Shown piece after piece: positions 13,901 through 23,207 of a stretch of DNA of 64,000 nucleotides (positions are counted from its first letter, which is position 1; each line of letters opens with the position of its first letter). Under the pieces are notes generated by a model. The model worked only from the letters and a program-made list of their open reading frames with translations, ran no database searches and was not told where the DNA came from. The position numbers and the translations under genes were made by a program. Source of the DNA: Branchiostoma belcheri (lineage: Eukaryota; Chordata; Leptocardii; Amphioxiformes; Branchiostomatidae); the NCBI RefSeq assembly GCF_001625305.1, contig NW_017803915.1, forward strand, positions 84,136 to 148,135. The letters run 5' to 3'.

Positions 13901-16900
13901 TGTATGCATTCTGAAATGCTATATTTTTACACGTGTGTTATTTATGTGTTAAAACATTACCTTTGTATCACTGCAGCGCTGTCACCGGCTCCGTCGTAGA
14001 TGGTCAGGATGTCAAAGCGGGTCTCAGTGTTGAAACTGTCGAACGTGAGACGAACGATGCTTCCTTCTGGTGCAGTGATTAGCCACTCGCAGTTCTCATT
14101 GTTGCCATAGTTACTGGGGTAGTTTGGTGATGTCACAGGACCTCCAGTGGGAGTCGTCAGGATACCTCCACATCCAGCTGCATTGGCCTGGTTTACTATT
14201 GAATACGAAAAAAAAATATTATTACTATAACCGACTGGACGAATTGGGAAATACTTTACTTGTTTTGTTGTACCCATTTACCAGAGGTCAAATCTGGCAA
14301 GTAAAGACAGGTATGAATTTACACATATTTTTTCTAGGTTTAATCAGAACACTTGAAGTTAATCTCTTCTAGATACATCATTTGTAACAATGTAGTAAAC
14401 TCGTATAATGAACATAAATCGTATTATCATATAGCCAGTAGCCGTCGACCAATCAGAAGGCTCCATTTCCCATGGGTTATCAGGCCATAACCCATGGCTT
14501 TTTTAACCGTACCATTACACGGGAGACAGGGCCCTAAGAGTAATGTTAATACTTGTAGTATTTATCTATTAAAGAACGTATTGTAATTTATTTTGAATAT
14601 TTTGTTTTGAAAATACAGCACAGAAATGAAATAAATGAAATTTAATAAGAATAATATAAAGCATAATTTTTTAAAACCTAATCTAAAAGTAATACTGTTC
14701 CAATGTCACGTGATCACCGCAGATGATTACCTAGTAGATGATCTGTTTTTCTGTCTACACCACCTTTCTTCATGTGACTTAGTTTTTTTCCGTAACAGTT
14801 TTTTCACGAATTTTTTTTCCACAATGGAAAAAATTTATAACGGACGTTGGGTCAAAAAACTAGTATACGATATGCTGAACATTATAACTACTATTAAGGA
14901 TATCAATGTTGAAACACTGTTATCTGGATGTCCACAGAACCAACAAAAATCAAGTGCAAGTAATCATACAATAGCTATTAAAATAGCAATGTACGCTATA
15001 TTTAGAAGCTGGTGCACTTATAAGGACGACCATTGTTATAATGAAATAGATCCATTCTCTGTTTTTCTAACTGACCTTACTTCCATCTTAAAAATAGAAC
15101 AAAATATATCATATATGAACGCAAAAAGAAAATGGGGGAGATCTTCTGTGTCTTATAGAATGTGATTGAAATACTGCATATTCCGTAAATATTATGTACC
15201 GTATGTAATCTTACGTAAATATTTTGAAATAAAGACCATGACACGATCGTGGAAAGGAAAAAAAAGTATACGATAGGCTATATGATAATAACGTTAATGC
15301 CCCGCCTTATCCTCGGTGTGTATGGTGAGATAATCCCTGGTCGGGTGCGATAACCACTGAATAAACCATCGAGTGAGTCGGGGCATTAACCATTTATTTT
15401 ATTACTTTCACTGCAATGTACTTTAATATGAGTAAACGCTAGTAGTTCTGAAATCATCGGAAAGGAAATCCGTGATAGGCCTCATCTTAATCATAGATAT
15501 AAGTGAATATTTTTTTGTCTTTTGATACCGTATACGCCTAGCCAATAAGAGCAGGAGGACCATTTGCAGAGGCGCTACACCCCATTGAGGGGCCTGCGGA
15601 GCTGAGTGAGTAAGTGAGTGAGTGAGTGAGTGAGTGAGTCAATCAGTAAGTGAGTGAGTCAGTGAGGGAGCGTGGGAGGCGGGCCCCTGGTATTATTCCC
15701 GGTCCGCCGGCACTGCTGTCCCCATCGCTATGGCAGAATTCGATTTCTCCAAATGAGATGTGACATTAAAGCTTGGTCAAGGCCTAGCTAACAGAAAAGG
15801 AAGGGCTTTACTCCGATTTTTTTATGTTAAGTAAACTCACAAAGCGAATTTTTGCAGTAAAGTTTTCTATTTGTTCGTTTCTTTCAGATAAAAACTCGTC
15901 CAGTCACGTGACCTGTGCTGACCTTTCAACCTTGGGTCACGTGACTGCCCTCTTCATTAGCTAAAGAAAGATGGTGGATGCGGTCTGAAAGCTCCTACGC
16001 TTACAGAACTTTGTCGTGCGTAACAGTTTAAATCCTTCATTTTCCTAAAGTCAGTTTGAAATATCCTGGCATGGGCACCGTGCAATGTTTATGGTTTTAC
16101 AACAACGTAACGGAATTTGAAATATTGATAATAGAACGGCCACCTCTTTTAATGCTCGAAGATTACCCTAAATAATATATTTCACCATCAAAAGAAGACA
16201 GTTGAGTAATTAATATTAATTGGTACCCATGCAAAATCAACGTTTAAGGTTCAAGCACGATATTCATTTTTCATTTTCCCACCTTACTTAGGAATAAGTA
16301 ATAGTTATTTTATTGCATTACATCGTTTGTTATATCCATAGACCGAAAGCAACAAAAATACTGGTTTGAATGAACCAATACCATTTTTTTCCTAAAAAAA
16401 AGTAAAGTTTGAAACATTGCCTGAAGGTTACTGCCTGGCCAATTTGATACTGTCTACTTAAACATGCTATGGTCTTGACTTTTTGGTGAGATATCTCTCA
16501 CCACTCTTGTCAGGAATGAGTGATGTAGGTTTTGTCCCCCTTGCAGCTTGTTCTGGAACTGCAGATTAGTTTCTGATAAAAGATTTTAAAGCGGATAAGT
16601 CAAGAAAGCAACAGTGCAGTTAAATAATTTTTGGCGTTTAGAGAACTTATAGAGAGATGTACATAATTAAAGGAAGGCTAAATTTGCCTAATTTAGTATG
16701 GGATTGTGCAATTACAGTGTTTACATAGTACTTTTAGAACATTTGCATAATTAATGAGGGCATGTTGAAATAAAATATTGCCAAAGGATAGGAATTCTTT
16801 ACGCCAAATATTGTAATTAGAGTTTAGAAAACCATAAATTAAACTGTTCTTTACGACCTTACTTCAAAATACAATGAGACAACCCCCCCACCCCAATAAC

Positions 16901-18621
16901 AATTTCACCTAAACTCTACATATTTCATAGAGGTATGAGATCTCCGAATTCTTGTTATTATAGTCTTTATATGATATGATATTTATATATTATTGCTTAA
17001 TTAAGGCTGGTCATACGTAAGGGACAAACTCTGTTTAAGTGCATCGAATTTATTCTTTAAAATTGTTGCTAAGGAAAAACCATTATTTCTATTGTACCAG
17101 TTCAGGAACGCCATAGCTACTCAAAGAGACAGTCAATGCACAATACAAACATGTACAACTTTATCACTACTAAAACCCAGAAATATTAGTGGGAAAAGCA
17201 CGTTTGTGTACAGGGCAGTGAGCTAAAGTAAAAACCATATCTCATGTCACAATTTACCGGGTGGTACATTCTGTAAAAGTAAGACGATAATACTAAGACA
17301 GAAATCAAATTTTTGTATGATTGTTATTTATAGGTAAGGTTATTAAGCGACGTATACGTTCTTGAGTCTGAATTTTTTAATAATTTATTAGTGCACAATA
17401 AATGTGATGTAAATGTCAGTTTCTGTTGCCGTATGTGATTTGTGTAGGAGCCCTGGAAGATATCCCAAATAAGTGAAACTTAAATGTCAAAAAAGTTAAT
17501 TTCATCTATTTGTCGACAACAACTATACTTCATAAATCAGAAGTTAAAAAAGTCACCACCTTACATGTCTTTATACATTTAAACCTTTTTGTCGAAAAAT
17601 ATGAATATCAGGGATTTGTCGTATTATATGTAACCAATCTTAAACATGGTTCCCTTAAAAGGCGTTGCGATTTTTTTTTTAAATCGGCCAGTTACAAAGC
17701 AACATTAAATGTATTTTAAGATAAATAGTTAATTTAAGTTTCTTTAGACAAAGTTTTTTTTATTTTATTTCCATACTACCTGATAATTTTCAAATGGTTT
17801 AAAGTTAGCCAGAAATGCGTCTTGTAACCAGATCTACCGTAACGGTGCCTTTTACAATGCTTAAAGACTATCCTGAATAATATATGATCGCCATCAAAAG
17901 ACGGCTATAGAGTAATTGCTACCAATTTGAAATCATGTCGAAACGTACGAAATTAGTCTCCGCTTATTGTTGAGACAGGCGGCTAGTCCATTCCAAGGCC
18001 AGAGTTTACAAATGGTAACCTGCATTCTGCAACACTCCGGTATATCCTGATTTTTGAATAGTCAGACTGGAAGTTTATTTGTATAATATAGTCAACTCTT
18101 ATTATTTTCTAAAACACACTTGAGGAATTGTCCACGAAATAATAGATGAAAGGACTGGAAACATCATAATGGGAATTGGTAATGGGACCGTTTGATAAGA
18201 AAATGTAATTTTACCTTTTTTATATTGGACGGTTTTGGATGATTCCACACACAGGCACACTCGCGGGAGCGCAAAACTGCACACTTTGATATCGTTGGAG
18301 GGTCATTACAAAAGCGTAAAAATATATTTTTGTGAAGACAACACCACGCACAAAACGCACGCATACACACACAACCACAAACATAAACAACTTACTTTGA
18401 TCTGAAGAACTGTCATCGTAGTCATCGCTGGAGAGATCGGAATCATCAGACTCGGAATTGGTGGTGGAACCGTCTAATGCAGAATACAAAATCGTTGGAG
18501 GTTCTTTACAAAAAAAAGTAGCAATATTTTTTACACGCACACACAACACACGCACACACACGAACACACACACACACGCACACACACACACACGCACACA
18601 CACACACACACACGCGCGCGC

Positions 18622-18665
<44 letters not shown>

Positions 18666-19743
18666 CGCGCGCGCACACACACACACACAACCACAAAAAC
18701 ACACAACTGACTTTGATTTGAAGAACCGTTCTCGAAGATATCATTAAAGGGACTGGAATCATCAGACGGGAATTACATATATATTCAAGACATTTCCACA
18801 CACCTTGAAGTTACTCTGTCGGCCATTGCCGCTTTAAAAAGTGTTGGAGGGAGAGGTCTGTGGTCGCGGTATCGCATAAATACAAATTTAACATTGTATT
18901 CAATCAACACTACTTCCTAAACTTACAGCGTCGTCCCTTTCATACATGTATGTCCAGCCCCGATCCATTTCGTGGTAAATTATTGCAACCTGTTTTTAAT
19001 TGCTGTCACTGAGGTTTTTTTCTTACATTTGATCTGAGGAATCGTCCTTGTTACAATCATTGGACGGACTTGAATCACTAGACAAGAAATCAATGGTGGG
19101 CTTTGGAGTAGGTCCTGGAGTTTGAATAGCTTACCAGTGACTGTTTACCCGCTTTGACATTCCCTCTAAGATGTTAATAATATTTTGCAATTCTGTATGG
19201 TATCTAACTTGGCAGTGTCCAATACATGGTACAACTCAGGAAATATTTGTCAAAGTTTGCCACAGTCCTATGCCAATATTTGAGCTAAATAATGTAGCGT
19301 TGGTAACTGTGATGTATTCTCTGTACGCGTTAGTCACCTACAGTGTTGACAGAAACTATTATTAATATCAAAGACCATATTGTTCTGTATCTGTATCTGT
19401 ATAGCCGGTATAACCGCCGTTCGGCGTAACACACCAGCTAATTGTTAGTATACACACAAAATTTTAACCGTCAAACTGATTGCCATAAACATAATACCCA
19501 GCTTAATACTCTCTCTGTGAGCACCATGTAATAGAATCGTGTGTAAAGTTAAAAATACTATTTTGAAAGTTACTGAGCTACATGATATTTTGCATGATAC
19601 AATGCATGTTTGTTTGTTCACTATTTGTATATATCAATTAGTTTCTCGTATAAAGTTCAGTAAACTGTACCTTGACCGACGCAGGTAGTGATCAGAAAGC
19701 AACAAGCGACTCCGAAGATAAAGAGCAGACGAGAAACAGACAT
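1798..19743 (-). CDS. Gene A: mosaic CUB-Sushi-SRCR-LDLR propeller-EGF-LDLa protein (3' end outside window)
   Basis: Fifteen exons join in frame, in transcription order: 19743-19671, 18473-18396, 14195-13961, 13799-13687, 13525-13343, 8430-8245, 7636-7508, 7110-6898, 6521-6359, 5603-5485, 3283-3115, 2830-2730, 2442-2335, 1920-1798. The propeller uses five of these. Split codons restore sensible residues at every junction, and total coding length in the window is 1993 nt, about 664 residues. The predicted protein has a signal peptide, an acidic Ser/Asp linker, a CUB domain, a Sushi domain, an SRCR domain, a YWTD propeller, an EGF domain and an LDLa domain. The propeller-EGF-LDLa order is that of LDL-receptor-related proteins, so more such modules and perhaps a membrane helix probably lie left of base 1. 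These modules typically bind ligands outside the cell; no specific ligand can be inferred. The combination with CUB, Sushi and SRCR is not one I recognise from a named gene. Introns hold several transposon remnants. Two different genes read as one cannot be fully excluded without cDNA. Confidence 0.8.
2335..2442 (-). CDS. Gene A exon: EGF-like domain after the propeller
   Basis: This exon of 108 nt is in phase 1 on both sides. It encodes an EGF module of the kind that closes an LDLR propeller: CSSSNGGC, then C and CAC, with the last Cys completed across the next junction. The acceptor is ACGTCAG and the donor T|GTGAGT. Joining to the upstream exon 2730-2830 gives Ala before the first Cys. This type of EGF packs against the propeller in LDLR-family proteins. 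Confidence 0.85.
2730..7110 (-). CDS. Gene A: five exons encoding a YWTD (LDLR class B) beta-propeller
   Basis: The exons are 7110-6898, 6521-6359, 5603-5485, 3283-3115 and 2830-2730, with phases 1-1, 1-2, 2-1, 1-2 and 2-1, all compatible. Successive blades carry IYWT, IYWSD, MYWV, LYYSD and VFWT, each followed by the usual Asp-Gly and Ile-Arg positions. The total of about 255 residues matches a six-bladed propeller. The last exon (ends [10 protein letters not shown] and a short Asn-rich stretch) was missed by simple ORF criteria. It is supported by phase on both sides, but its donor G|GTACAT is weak. A broken LINE sits in the intron between the third and fourth exons. In relatives this propeller releases or binds ligands; the ligand here is unknown. 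Confidence 0.82.
3655..5032 (+). pseudogene. Non-LTR retrotransposon reverse-transcriptase remnant
   Basis: This is a 5'-truncated LINE antisense to gene A, in a propeller intron. Conserved blocks are visible: a [15 protein letters not shown] start, the [11 protein letters not shown] motif, [22 protein letters not shown], the [13 protein letters not shown] motif, and the catalytic YADD at 4514-4525. The copy is dead: there is an in-frame TAG at 3739, a TAG at 4384 and a +1 frame change near 4380 between the two halves. No endonuclease domain is present. The 3' side runs into a CTAT/GATA tetranucleotide stretch at 5027-5100. The motif set resembles the CR1/L2 group, but the clade is an inference. 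Confidence 0.85.
5027..5100. repeat. CTAT/GATA tetranucleotide inverted stretch
   Basis: CTATCTATCTATTGATCT is followed 20 bases later by AGATAGATAGATAGATA. The two halves are complementary and could fold. The stretch abuts the LINE 3' end and may be its simple-sequence tail or target. Confidence 0.5.
5930..6347. repeat. Interspersed repeat, copy 1 (family also at 27985-28290)
   Basis: The block starts with repeated CATCTTGAATT words, contains CATCAAATTAGCATAAAT, and ends with CGTTCGCGAGTTC, a G run, a C run and a GGTCTAGATAGGGTTAA-like end. A related arrangement recurs at about 27985-28290. It stops only 12 bases from the splice donor of the second propeller exon. Confidence 0.5.
6558..6667. 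mobile_element. Hairpin MITE, 110 bp, with direct-repeat flanks
   Basis: The arms are near-perfect inverted repeats. The left arm runs from about 6565 (ACGCCAAAAAGCAGTTACTC) and the right arm ends at 6667 as its complement, around a small AACGTC-AAAA-TGACGTT centre. The direct repeat ATTGTAAGGTA flanks it at 6547-6557 and 6668-6678, consistent with a 9-11 bp target-site duplication. It lies in a gene A intron. Confidence 0.75.
7508..8430 (-). CDS. Gene A: SRCR domain on two exons
   Basis: Exon 8430-8245 (186 nt) encodes IRLVDG, a GRVEV strand, WGTVC and [10 protein letters not shown], the first half of a scavenger receptor cysteine-rich domain. Exon 7636-7508 (129 nt) encodes [19 protein letters not shown], then the Cys-rich end with VGVVC. 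Both exons are phase 1 on both sides, with good GT/AG borders (G|GTAATA and G|GTACGT). The combined 105 residues match the family length. SRCR domains are common in pattern-recognition and scavenger receptors. Confidence 0.88.
7661..7737. mobile_element. Short hairpin MITE beside the second SRCR exon
   Basis: The 20-base arms GTTGCATTCCAAAACGTGTT (7668-7687) and its complement (7712-7731) flank a central ATCATGAT-like palindrome. ATTCAT repeats on both sides (7661-7666 and 7732-7737) and may be a target duplication. It lies 25 bases upstream of the SRCR acceptor on the transcribed strand. Confidence 0.55.
8431..9247. other. Gene A intron, no recognised content
   Basis: The sequence between the first SRCR exon and the TIR element at 9248 shows no exon, tandem repeat or transposon end that I can recognise. 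Short ORFs here are antisense or chance. Confidence 0.4.
9248..12158. mobile_element. 2.9-kb TIR DNA element with TTA target duplication (PIF/Harbinger-like), non-autonomous
   Basis: The element starts GGGACTGTACGATATTTA (9248) and ends with the reverse complement TAAATATCGTACAGTCCC (12141-12158). It is flanked on both sides by TTA (9245-9247, 12159-12161), a TWA duplication as expected for PIF/Harbinger. Homology between the ends continues inward through a G-rich, CTGGTGCG-containing part. Several GGGAGGGCCATGGAAAAA subterminal repeats occur at 9290-9380 and again at 12015-12105. A second inverted pair (CCGTAA..TTCCCG-type sequence at 9770-9790 and 11985-12010) suggests nested structure. No transposase ORF is evident. 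The element lies in the SRCR-Sushi intron of gene A. Confidence 0.7.
11160..11625. repeat. Minisatellite, ~20-bp unit GTTTTGAAGGGTGAAAA
   Basis: More than twenty head-to-tail variants of AGTTTTGAAGGGTGAAAAT, alternating with an AACGATGAAAA form, fill this stretch inside the TIR element. The reverse strand reads as an open, Phe/Lys/Ser-rich repeat. That is a consequence of the unit and not evidence for a gene. Confidence 0.9.
12350..12800. repeat. Two diverged copies of a ~300-bp block
   Basis: The segment with GACGTGCATCATCCCGG, ATTACACAGA and TGGCTGCGAACAT (12395-12485) recurs in altered form at 12690-12785 (ATTCGTGCATCAACACGGG, ATTACACAAAGA, TCACTGCGAACAT). This is an old tandem duplication within the gene A intron. 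The rest of 12159-13342 shows nothing else I can name. Confidence 0.45.
13343..13525 (-). CDS. Gene A exon: Sushi/CCP domain
   Basis: This exon of 183 nt is in phase 1 on both sides. It encodes a complete Sushi (complement control protein) module: [10 protein letters not shown] start, [11 protein letters not shown], the GYQLWG strand, [11 protein letters not shown] with the conserved Trp, and PTC end. The acceptor TTCTTACAG and donor G|GTAATA are good. The first codon is completed to Ser by the CUB exon and the last G pairs with CA of the SRCR exon to give Ala. Confidence 0.9.
13687..14195 (-). CDS. Gene A: CUB domain on two exons
   Basis: Exon 14195-13961 (235 nt) encodes a CUB start: [19 protein letters not shown], the ENCEWLI strand, and [12 protein letters not shown]. 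Exon 13799-13687 (113 nt) completes it with [24 protein letters not shown] and GFQFSYT. The intron between them is phase 2, and the outer borders are phase 1. The total of about 115 residues matches the family. CUB domains mediate protein or carbohydrate contacts in secreted and receptor proteins. Confidence 0.9.
14635..15230 (+). pseudogene. Probable LINE 3' remnant (C-terminal region plus tail)
   Basis: An open frame of 176 codons (14635-15165) ends with a Lys/Trp-rich segment and is followed by AATAAAG at about 15224. The C-terminal half has ILLL-like hydrophobic helices, then FRSWC, ending in NAKRKWG. This resembles the C-terminal tail of some L1/Tx1-type non-LTR ORF2 proteins. No reverse-transcriptase core is present. 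It could also be an unrelated ORF; the assignment rests on general pattern only. It lies antisense in a gene A intron. Confidence 0.35.
15601..15668. repeat. (GAGT)n microsatellite
   Basis: About sixteen GTGA/GAGT units with a few interruptions lie in the gene A intron. Confidence 0.85.
15901..15947. promoter_or_regulatory. Inverted pair of CACGTG E-boxes
   Basis: CAGTCACGTGACC (15901-15913) is repeated as its exact complement at 15935-15947, so two palindromic GTCACGTGAC E-box sites face each other across 21 bases. bHLH-ZIP factors of the USF/MiT type recognise GTCACGTGAC. The site lies in the long first-introns region of gene A, about 3.8 kb inside the start. Function is inference; it could be a MITE remnant. 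Confidence 0.4.
16060..17945. repeat. Gene A intron with two diverged copies of a ~100-bp block
   Basis: The segment AATAATATATTTCACCATCA with flanks (about 16125-16215) recurs as AATAATATATGATCGCCATC at 17845-17930, about 1.7 kb away in the same orientation. Both have TTGAGTAATT/AGAGTAATT shortly after. No exon is recognised in 15950-18395. Confidence 0.4.
18396..18473 (-). CDS. Gene A exon: acidic Ser/Asp-rich linker
   Basis: This exon of 78 nt is in phase 1 on both sides. It encodes about 26 residues made almost wholly of Ser, Asp, Glu and Thr ([19 protein letters not shown]). The acceptor is TTCTGCATTAG and the donor A|GTAAGT. It joins in frame to the signal-peptide exon and to the CUB exon. 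It is likely an extended, highly charged, possibly O-glycosylated or metal-binding spacer between the signal peptide and the CUB domain. Confidence 0.6.
18532..18705. repeat. (CA)n microsatellite with CGCG islands
   Basis: Long ACAC runs are interrupted by short GCGCGCGC tracts. Both the alternating CA and CG parts are prone to Z-DNA. All ORFs reading through it are artefacts. Confidence 0.95.
19380..19440. mobile_element. LINE-type 3' tail fragment (CTGTAT repeat plus hairpin)
   Basis: Three CTGTAT units lead into AGCCGGTATAACCGCCGTTC and CGGCGTAAC. The same module is found at 61216-61255. A short repeat abutting a conserved terminal hairpin is what 5'-truncated CR1/L2-like insertions leave. 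Read on the minus strand, the hairpin precedes the repeat. Confidence 0.5.
19671..19743 (-). CDS. Gene A first coding exon: signal peptide
   Basis: ATG at 19743 opens a 24-residue hydrophobic leader ([20 protein letters not shown], then CVGQ) ending at a G|GTACAG donor in phase 1. It is a typical cleavable signal peptide. A further in-frame ATG lies at 19866. That longer version would put a Cys/Pro-rich segment before the leader and is less likely to be the start. Upstream of it lies the 3.5-kb gap shared with gene B. Confidence 0.7.
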
Positions 19744-21114
19744 TTTCCTCGGCTTCCCTCCGTCAGAATTAACCAGCAGAAACATCGAGAAGAGCAGCAC
19801 ACAGCCACACCCTCCTGGACAAAGGAGAGGCGCCGCGTACTTCGATGATGACTGCTCACTTGTCAAGTATGGCAGTACTCACAGTTAACACATAAATTAT
19901 CAAAAGAAACTTAGAAGACAATATAAACTGAAATTCTAGCTGATCACAGTACGACTTCCACAGTACGACAATGGACAATAAACGTAGATACAATATCATC
20001 TACTGTAAGTCTTCTAATGGGTGTGTCATTGCTATTTACGTCACTAGATGTGTGGCTTGAAAGGTTCATACCACTATAAAATGGGTAAAACGAATTTCCA
20101 GAAGAGTAAAAATAGAGTTACTGACAGTATTGCAACTTGTACTACAAAATAAGCTCAGGAATCTGTTTACAAACCCTAGTGTATCAAGCATTACGTGCAA
20201 AATTAATCTCAGAGTTACCATAAAATCATTTTCACTTTAGACTCCCCCCCCCCCCCGCCGCTACGGTTTTTAGTTGCCCACCTGTTGCTATGAGTCAAAG
20301 CAAATGGAGCACGACGGCAGAACGTACTGCGCCTGCGCAAAAGCCTAATGTTTCACGGTTTCCGTTTGATTTTTGATCAACGTTGCATCAGAATTTTCTC
20401 TGTTACAGAATATATCTTTACCCACATCCGGAAACTACAGACGGTGTTATATGCGCGAATACGCACAATGCTTTACGGGTTTTGCGCAGGTGCGGTATGT
20501 TCAGCCGACGTGCTGGACAAAGGAACTTTTATCTCTGTCTTCTTATTACATTTTTTCCAGTTCATTGATAAGTGATTCTGTTCTATCGATACATAGATAC
20601 AACCCAATTTTATGTTGACGCGAAATGTTGGCCAAAATTCGTCCTTCTCTTTACAATTTCGTAAAGCAAATTCTATGCTCTAATTTAGTCCCGCGGGATG
20701 GAGTCTGAAATATGTATGAAGCCCGTAACAATGGTAACAATGGACGGATTTACTTATGAATCAAGTTATGCTAATTATCCCGTGAGAACCATGCGGCGCT
20801 ACCTGGTAATTTATTTTTAGACGCCTTACAATCAAAATGTCTCTTTGATGGCGTAGCATTGCTCTATTTAAATTGAAATTTCGATGCACGCTGAATAGAG
20901 TAAAAATGCAATTTACAAAATTATATTTCTGATTGAATCTAAAATATTGATGAGCAGGGCCACTCCGGACAATGGCTGTCAGTTCCCCTACATCACAGAT
21001 GTTAGTGTATCATGTACACGTGCGTGCATGGCCTGATGTGGAATAATGGAACGTAGCTAGTGTTAAAATGATATCATTACAGGCATATACAACCCCGATC
21101 TACGGTATAATGGT
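19744..21114. other. Presumed upstream region of gene A
   Basis: This intergenic DNA is 5' of gene A. It includes a 12-base C run near 20244 and CG-containing stretches at 20260-20520. I recognise no TATA box or defined promoter element with confidence. Confidence 0.35.
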
Positions 21115-21410
21115 TTACCCCTATTCTCTTTTTGTTTTGCCGTCTCAACTCCTATTGAATATAGTTATTTCTTTCCTCCCTTACTTTGTTCTTTTGCCTA
21201 CCTTCTTTCCATCTCTTTATCCGACAATCTACCTTCCTGTCAATCGTTTCACTTTTAATCCTCTTTTCCCATATCGCTCCCTTTCTATTTCCATCCTCTC
21301 CTGTCTACCTTTTCTATTTTTTTGCCCTCTCTCTACCACTTCTTCTTCGTCTTTTTATTTTTATTTTTTTTTTTCAAAATCACCCTCCATCCCTCTCCCC
21401 TAGCCGTCAC
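21115..21410. repeat. Pyrimidine-rich tract (~290 bp)
   Basis: The plus strand is almost entirely T and C with CCCTCTC, TTCTTCTTC and long T runs. Such homopurine/homopyrimidine asymmetry can adopt triplex structure. The open frames across it are compositional. Confidence 0.7.
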
Positions 21411-21582
21411 TAACCATCCTAATGTTTCCGTCCACAGTTTAACCAGTGTGGTTTATGTGGAGTAAGTAAATACGAGTTATTGAGGACGTCATTTTCAAAC
21501 GTGCTGGCCTACTGGAAAATAAATTTTGTAGCACAATCCAAAAGACGTTTTCATATATTTAAGTATAAGAATGTGGAATCGA

Positions 21583-21633
21583 ACACACATACACACACGC
21601 ACACACACATACACACTCACACACATACACTAA

Positions 21634-21687
<54 letters not shown>

Positions 21688-21797
21688 TACACACTCACAC
21701 ACGTACACAAACACACATACACACACACACACACACACATACGCACACACTCACACATACACACACACACACATACACATTCACACACATACACTAA

Positions 21798-21836
<39 letters not shown>

Positions 21837-21962
21837 ACACACACACACACACTCACACACACACACACACTTACTCACACACACACACACACACACAAAC
21901 ACGTACACACACACACTCACACACTCACACTCACTCACACACACACACGCGCGCGCGCGCGC
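21583..21962. repeat. (CA)n array, 380 bp, ending in (CG)n
   Basis: ACAC runs carry ACAT and CTCA variants in a loose higher-order pattern and end in GCGCGCGCGCGC at 21949-21962. It lies between genes A and B. Confidence 0.95.
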
Positions 21963-23207
21963 ATCTAAGGATGATACATCAATAAATGCCACAATAATAG
22001 ACAATTTTGAATACTTGGAGTTTAATCTTACATATAATAAACGTTCACTGATTGGTTTCCATTCTAATAGAGTGTTGGCATTGATCTTATTGATGATCAG
22101 TGCTACTCATCTTCGTTTCTTCCGTTTGGAATAATGTTCTTACATTCCAGCATCCTGATTTTATACTATGTTCTGGCGACAGGATGTCAACTCTCGGGTT
22201 GGGGGCTTCCCTTCGGCTTTGACCCACGCCGTCATGTGTCCAGCTGCTTGGGCAGCTTCTCTCCTATTGCCAGATTAATTTCTCTTTTCTGTAGTTTCTG
22301 TAGCTGTGATTGTTTCACAGGGTGGGGAAGCTGCCTCCACGATTAACTCTCATCCCCTTCCGGTAACAATTTGGGCGGGAAACCGGTAATTGCCTCCCGT
22401 GTAAGGGAGTTTGGGTACGGGTGCTATTAGCCAGCAGCAGCTCCACTGGGACCCGTCCCACCAGGGTTGAACCTGCCAGGAGCAGGGGGAACCTAACTTA
22501 GCGAGCCCATATGGTTAACCACCCTGCTCCCGATGGTATCGCAACATAGGGTCATTGCTGTAGCCGTTGTTGTTTTCACCCTCTAGCAAACGCCACTGCC
22601 CATCATGAATACTAATTAGCTAGCATGGTTCTGGAATGACGTAATGACGGCTGGGATAGTTGACCCCTGACCCCTTGGTGGGAAAACGCAGCAACCAACT
22701 TCCGGTTTCGATCGTGTGTTCTCTGAACGCATTCTAACTATACCCGCCTAAAACGCATTTGTTACGCCTCGCAACTTATCAAAAGTTTAGAAATTATGGT
22801 TACATTTATTCTTGTCTCAGTTGTCCTTGGAAAAAAATACTTCTGTATTTAAGTTTTTCTTTGTTATGAGACAATTGTTGGGCCTCACAACTTCATGTTA
22901 GAAATTATGGTCACAGTCTCAGTTGTCTTTTGGGGAAAAACTTCTGTATTTTGTATTCTGTTTGTAATGACAAAAAGGGAACTGTATTAAAGTTAAAAAT
23001 AACCAGGTTTCAGTACCTTAGCCTTTGGGTAGTGAGTCATGATGTGAAACCGAGTGAGTCAGTAAATGCGGATGTGAAACAAGATAACAGTTCCGACTCC
23101 ATTCCACCGAAGACATTTGCGTACTGCAGTATTCTTACCCATATCCTGATCAGGAAATCACGTACATCTGCGTAGCTCCGTATTTACACTAGAGAACGTG
23201 GGACACG
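21963..23207. other. Presumed upstream region of gene B with a small tandem duplication
   Basis: Positions 22185-22560 are GC-richer and look like part of a repeat family that I cannot name. At 22765-22965 a block of about 115 bp is present twice: GCAACTT, AGAAATTATGGT, CTCAGTTGTC and ACTTCTGTATTT recur in the same order. Position 23190-23207 directly precedes the gene B ATG. Confidence 0.4.

Larger units (their letters stand above)
18100..19110 (-). repeat. Tandem duplicated copies of the Ser/Asp linker exon
   Basis: Four related blocks lie about 300 bp apart at roughly 18110-18195, 18396-18473, 18715-18770 and 19030-19110. Each reads on the minus strand as Ser/Asp-rich codons ending in a TCAGATCAAA-like sequence beside a GT donor. 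Only the 18396-18473 copy has both a good acceptor and an open frame compatible with its neighbours. The others have weak or missing splice sites. Part of the adjoining intron, including the CA array, is also duplicated. Confidence 0.6.

Noticed and set aside
19657..19866. Upstream ATG at 19866 as the start of gene A
   Set aside because: It would place a Cys/Pro-rich segment and a second hydrophobic stretch before a good signal peptide. The ATG at 19743 gives a standard 24-residue leader.
21068..21403. 111-residue hydrophobic plus-strand ORF
   Set aside because: It lies in the pyrimidine tract; Phe/Leu/Ser/Pro content follows from T and C richness.
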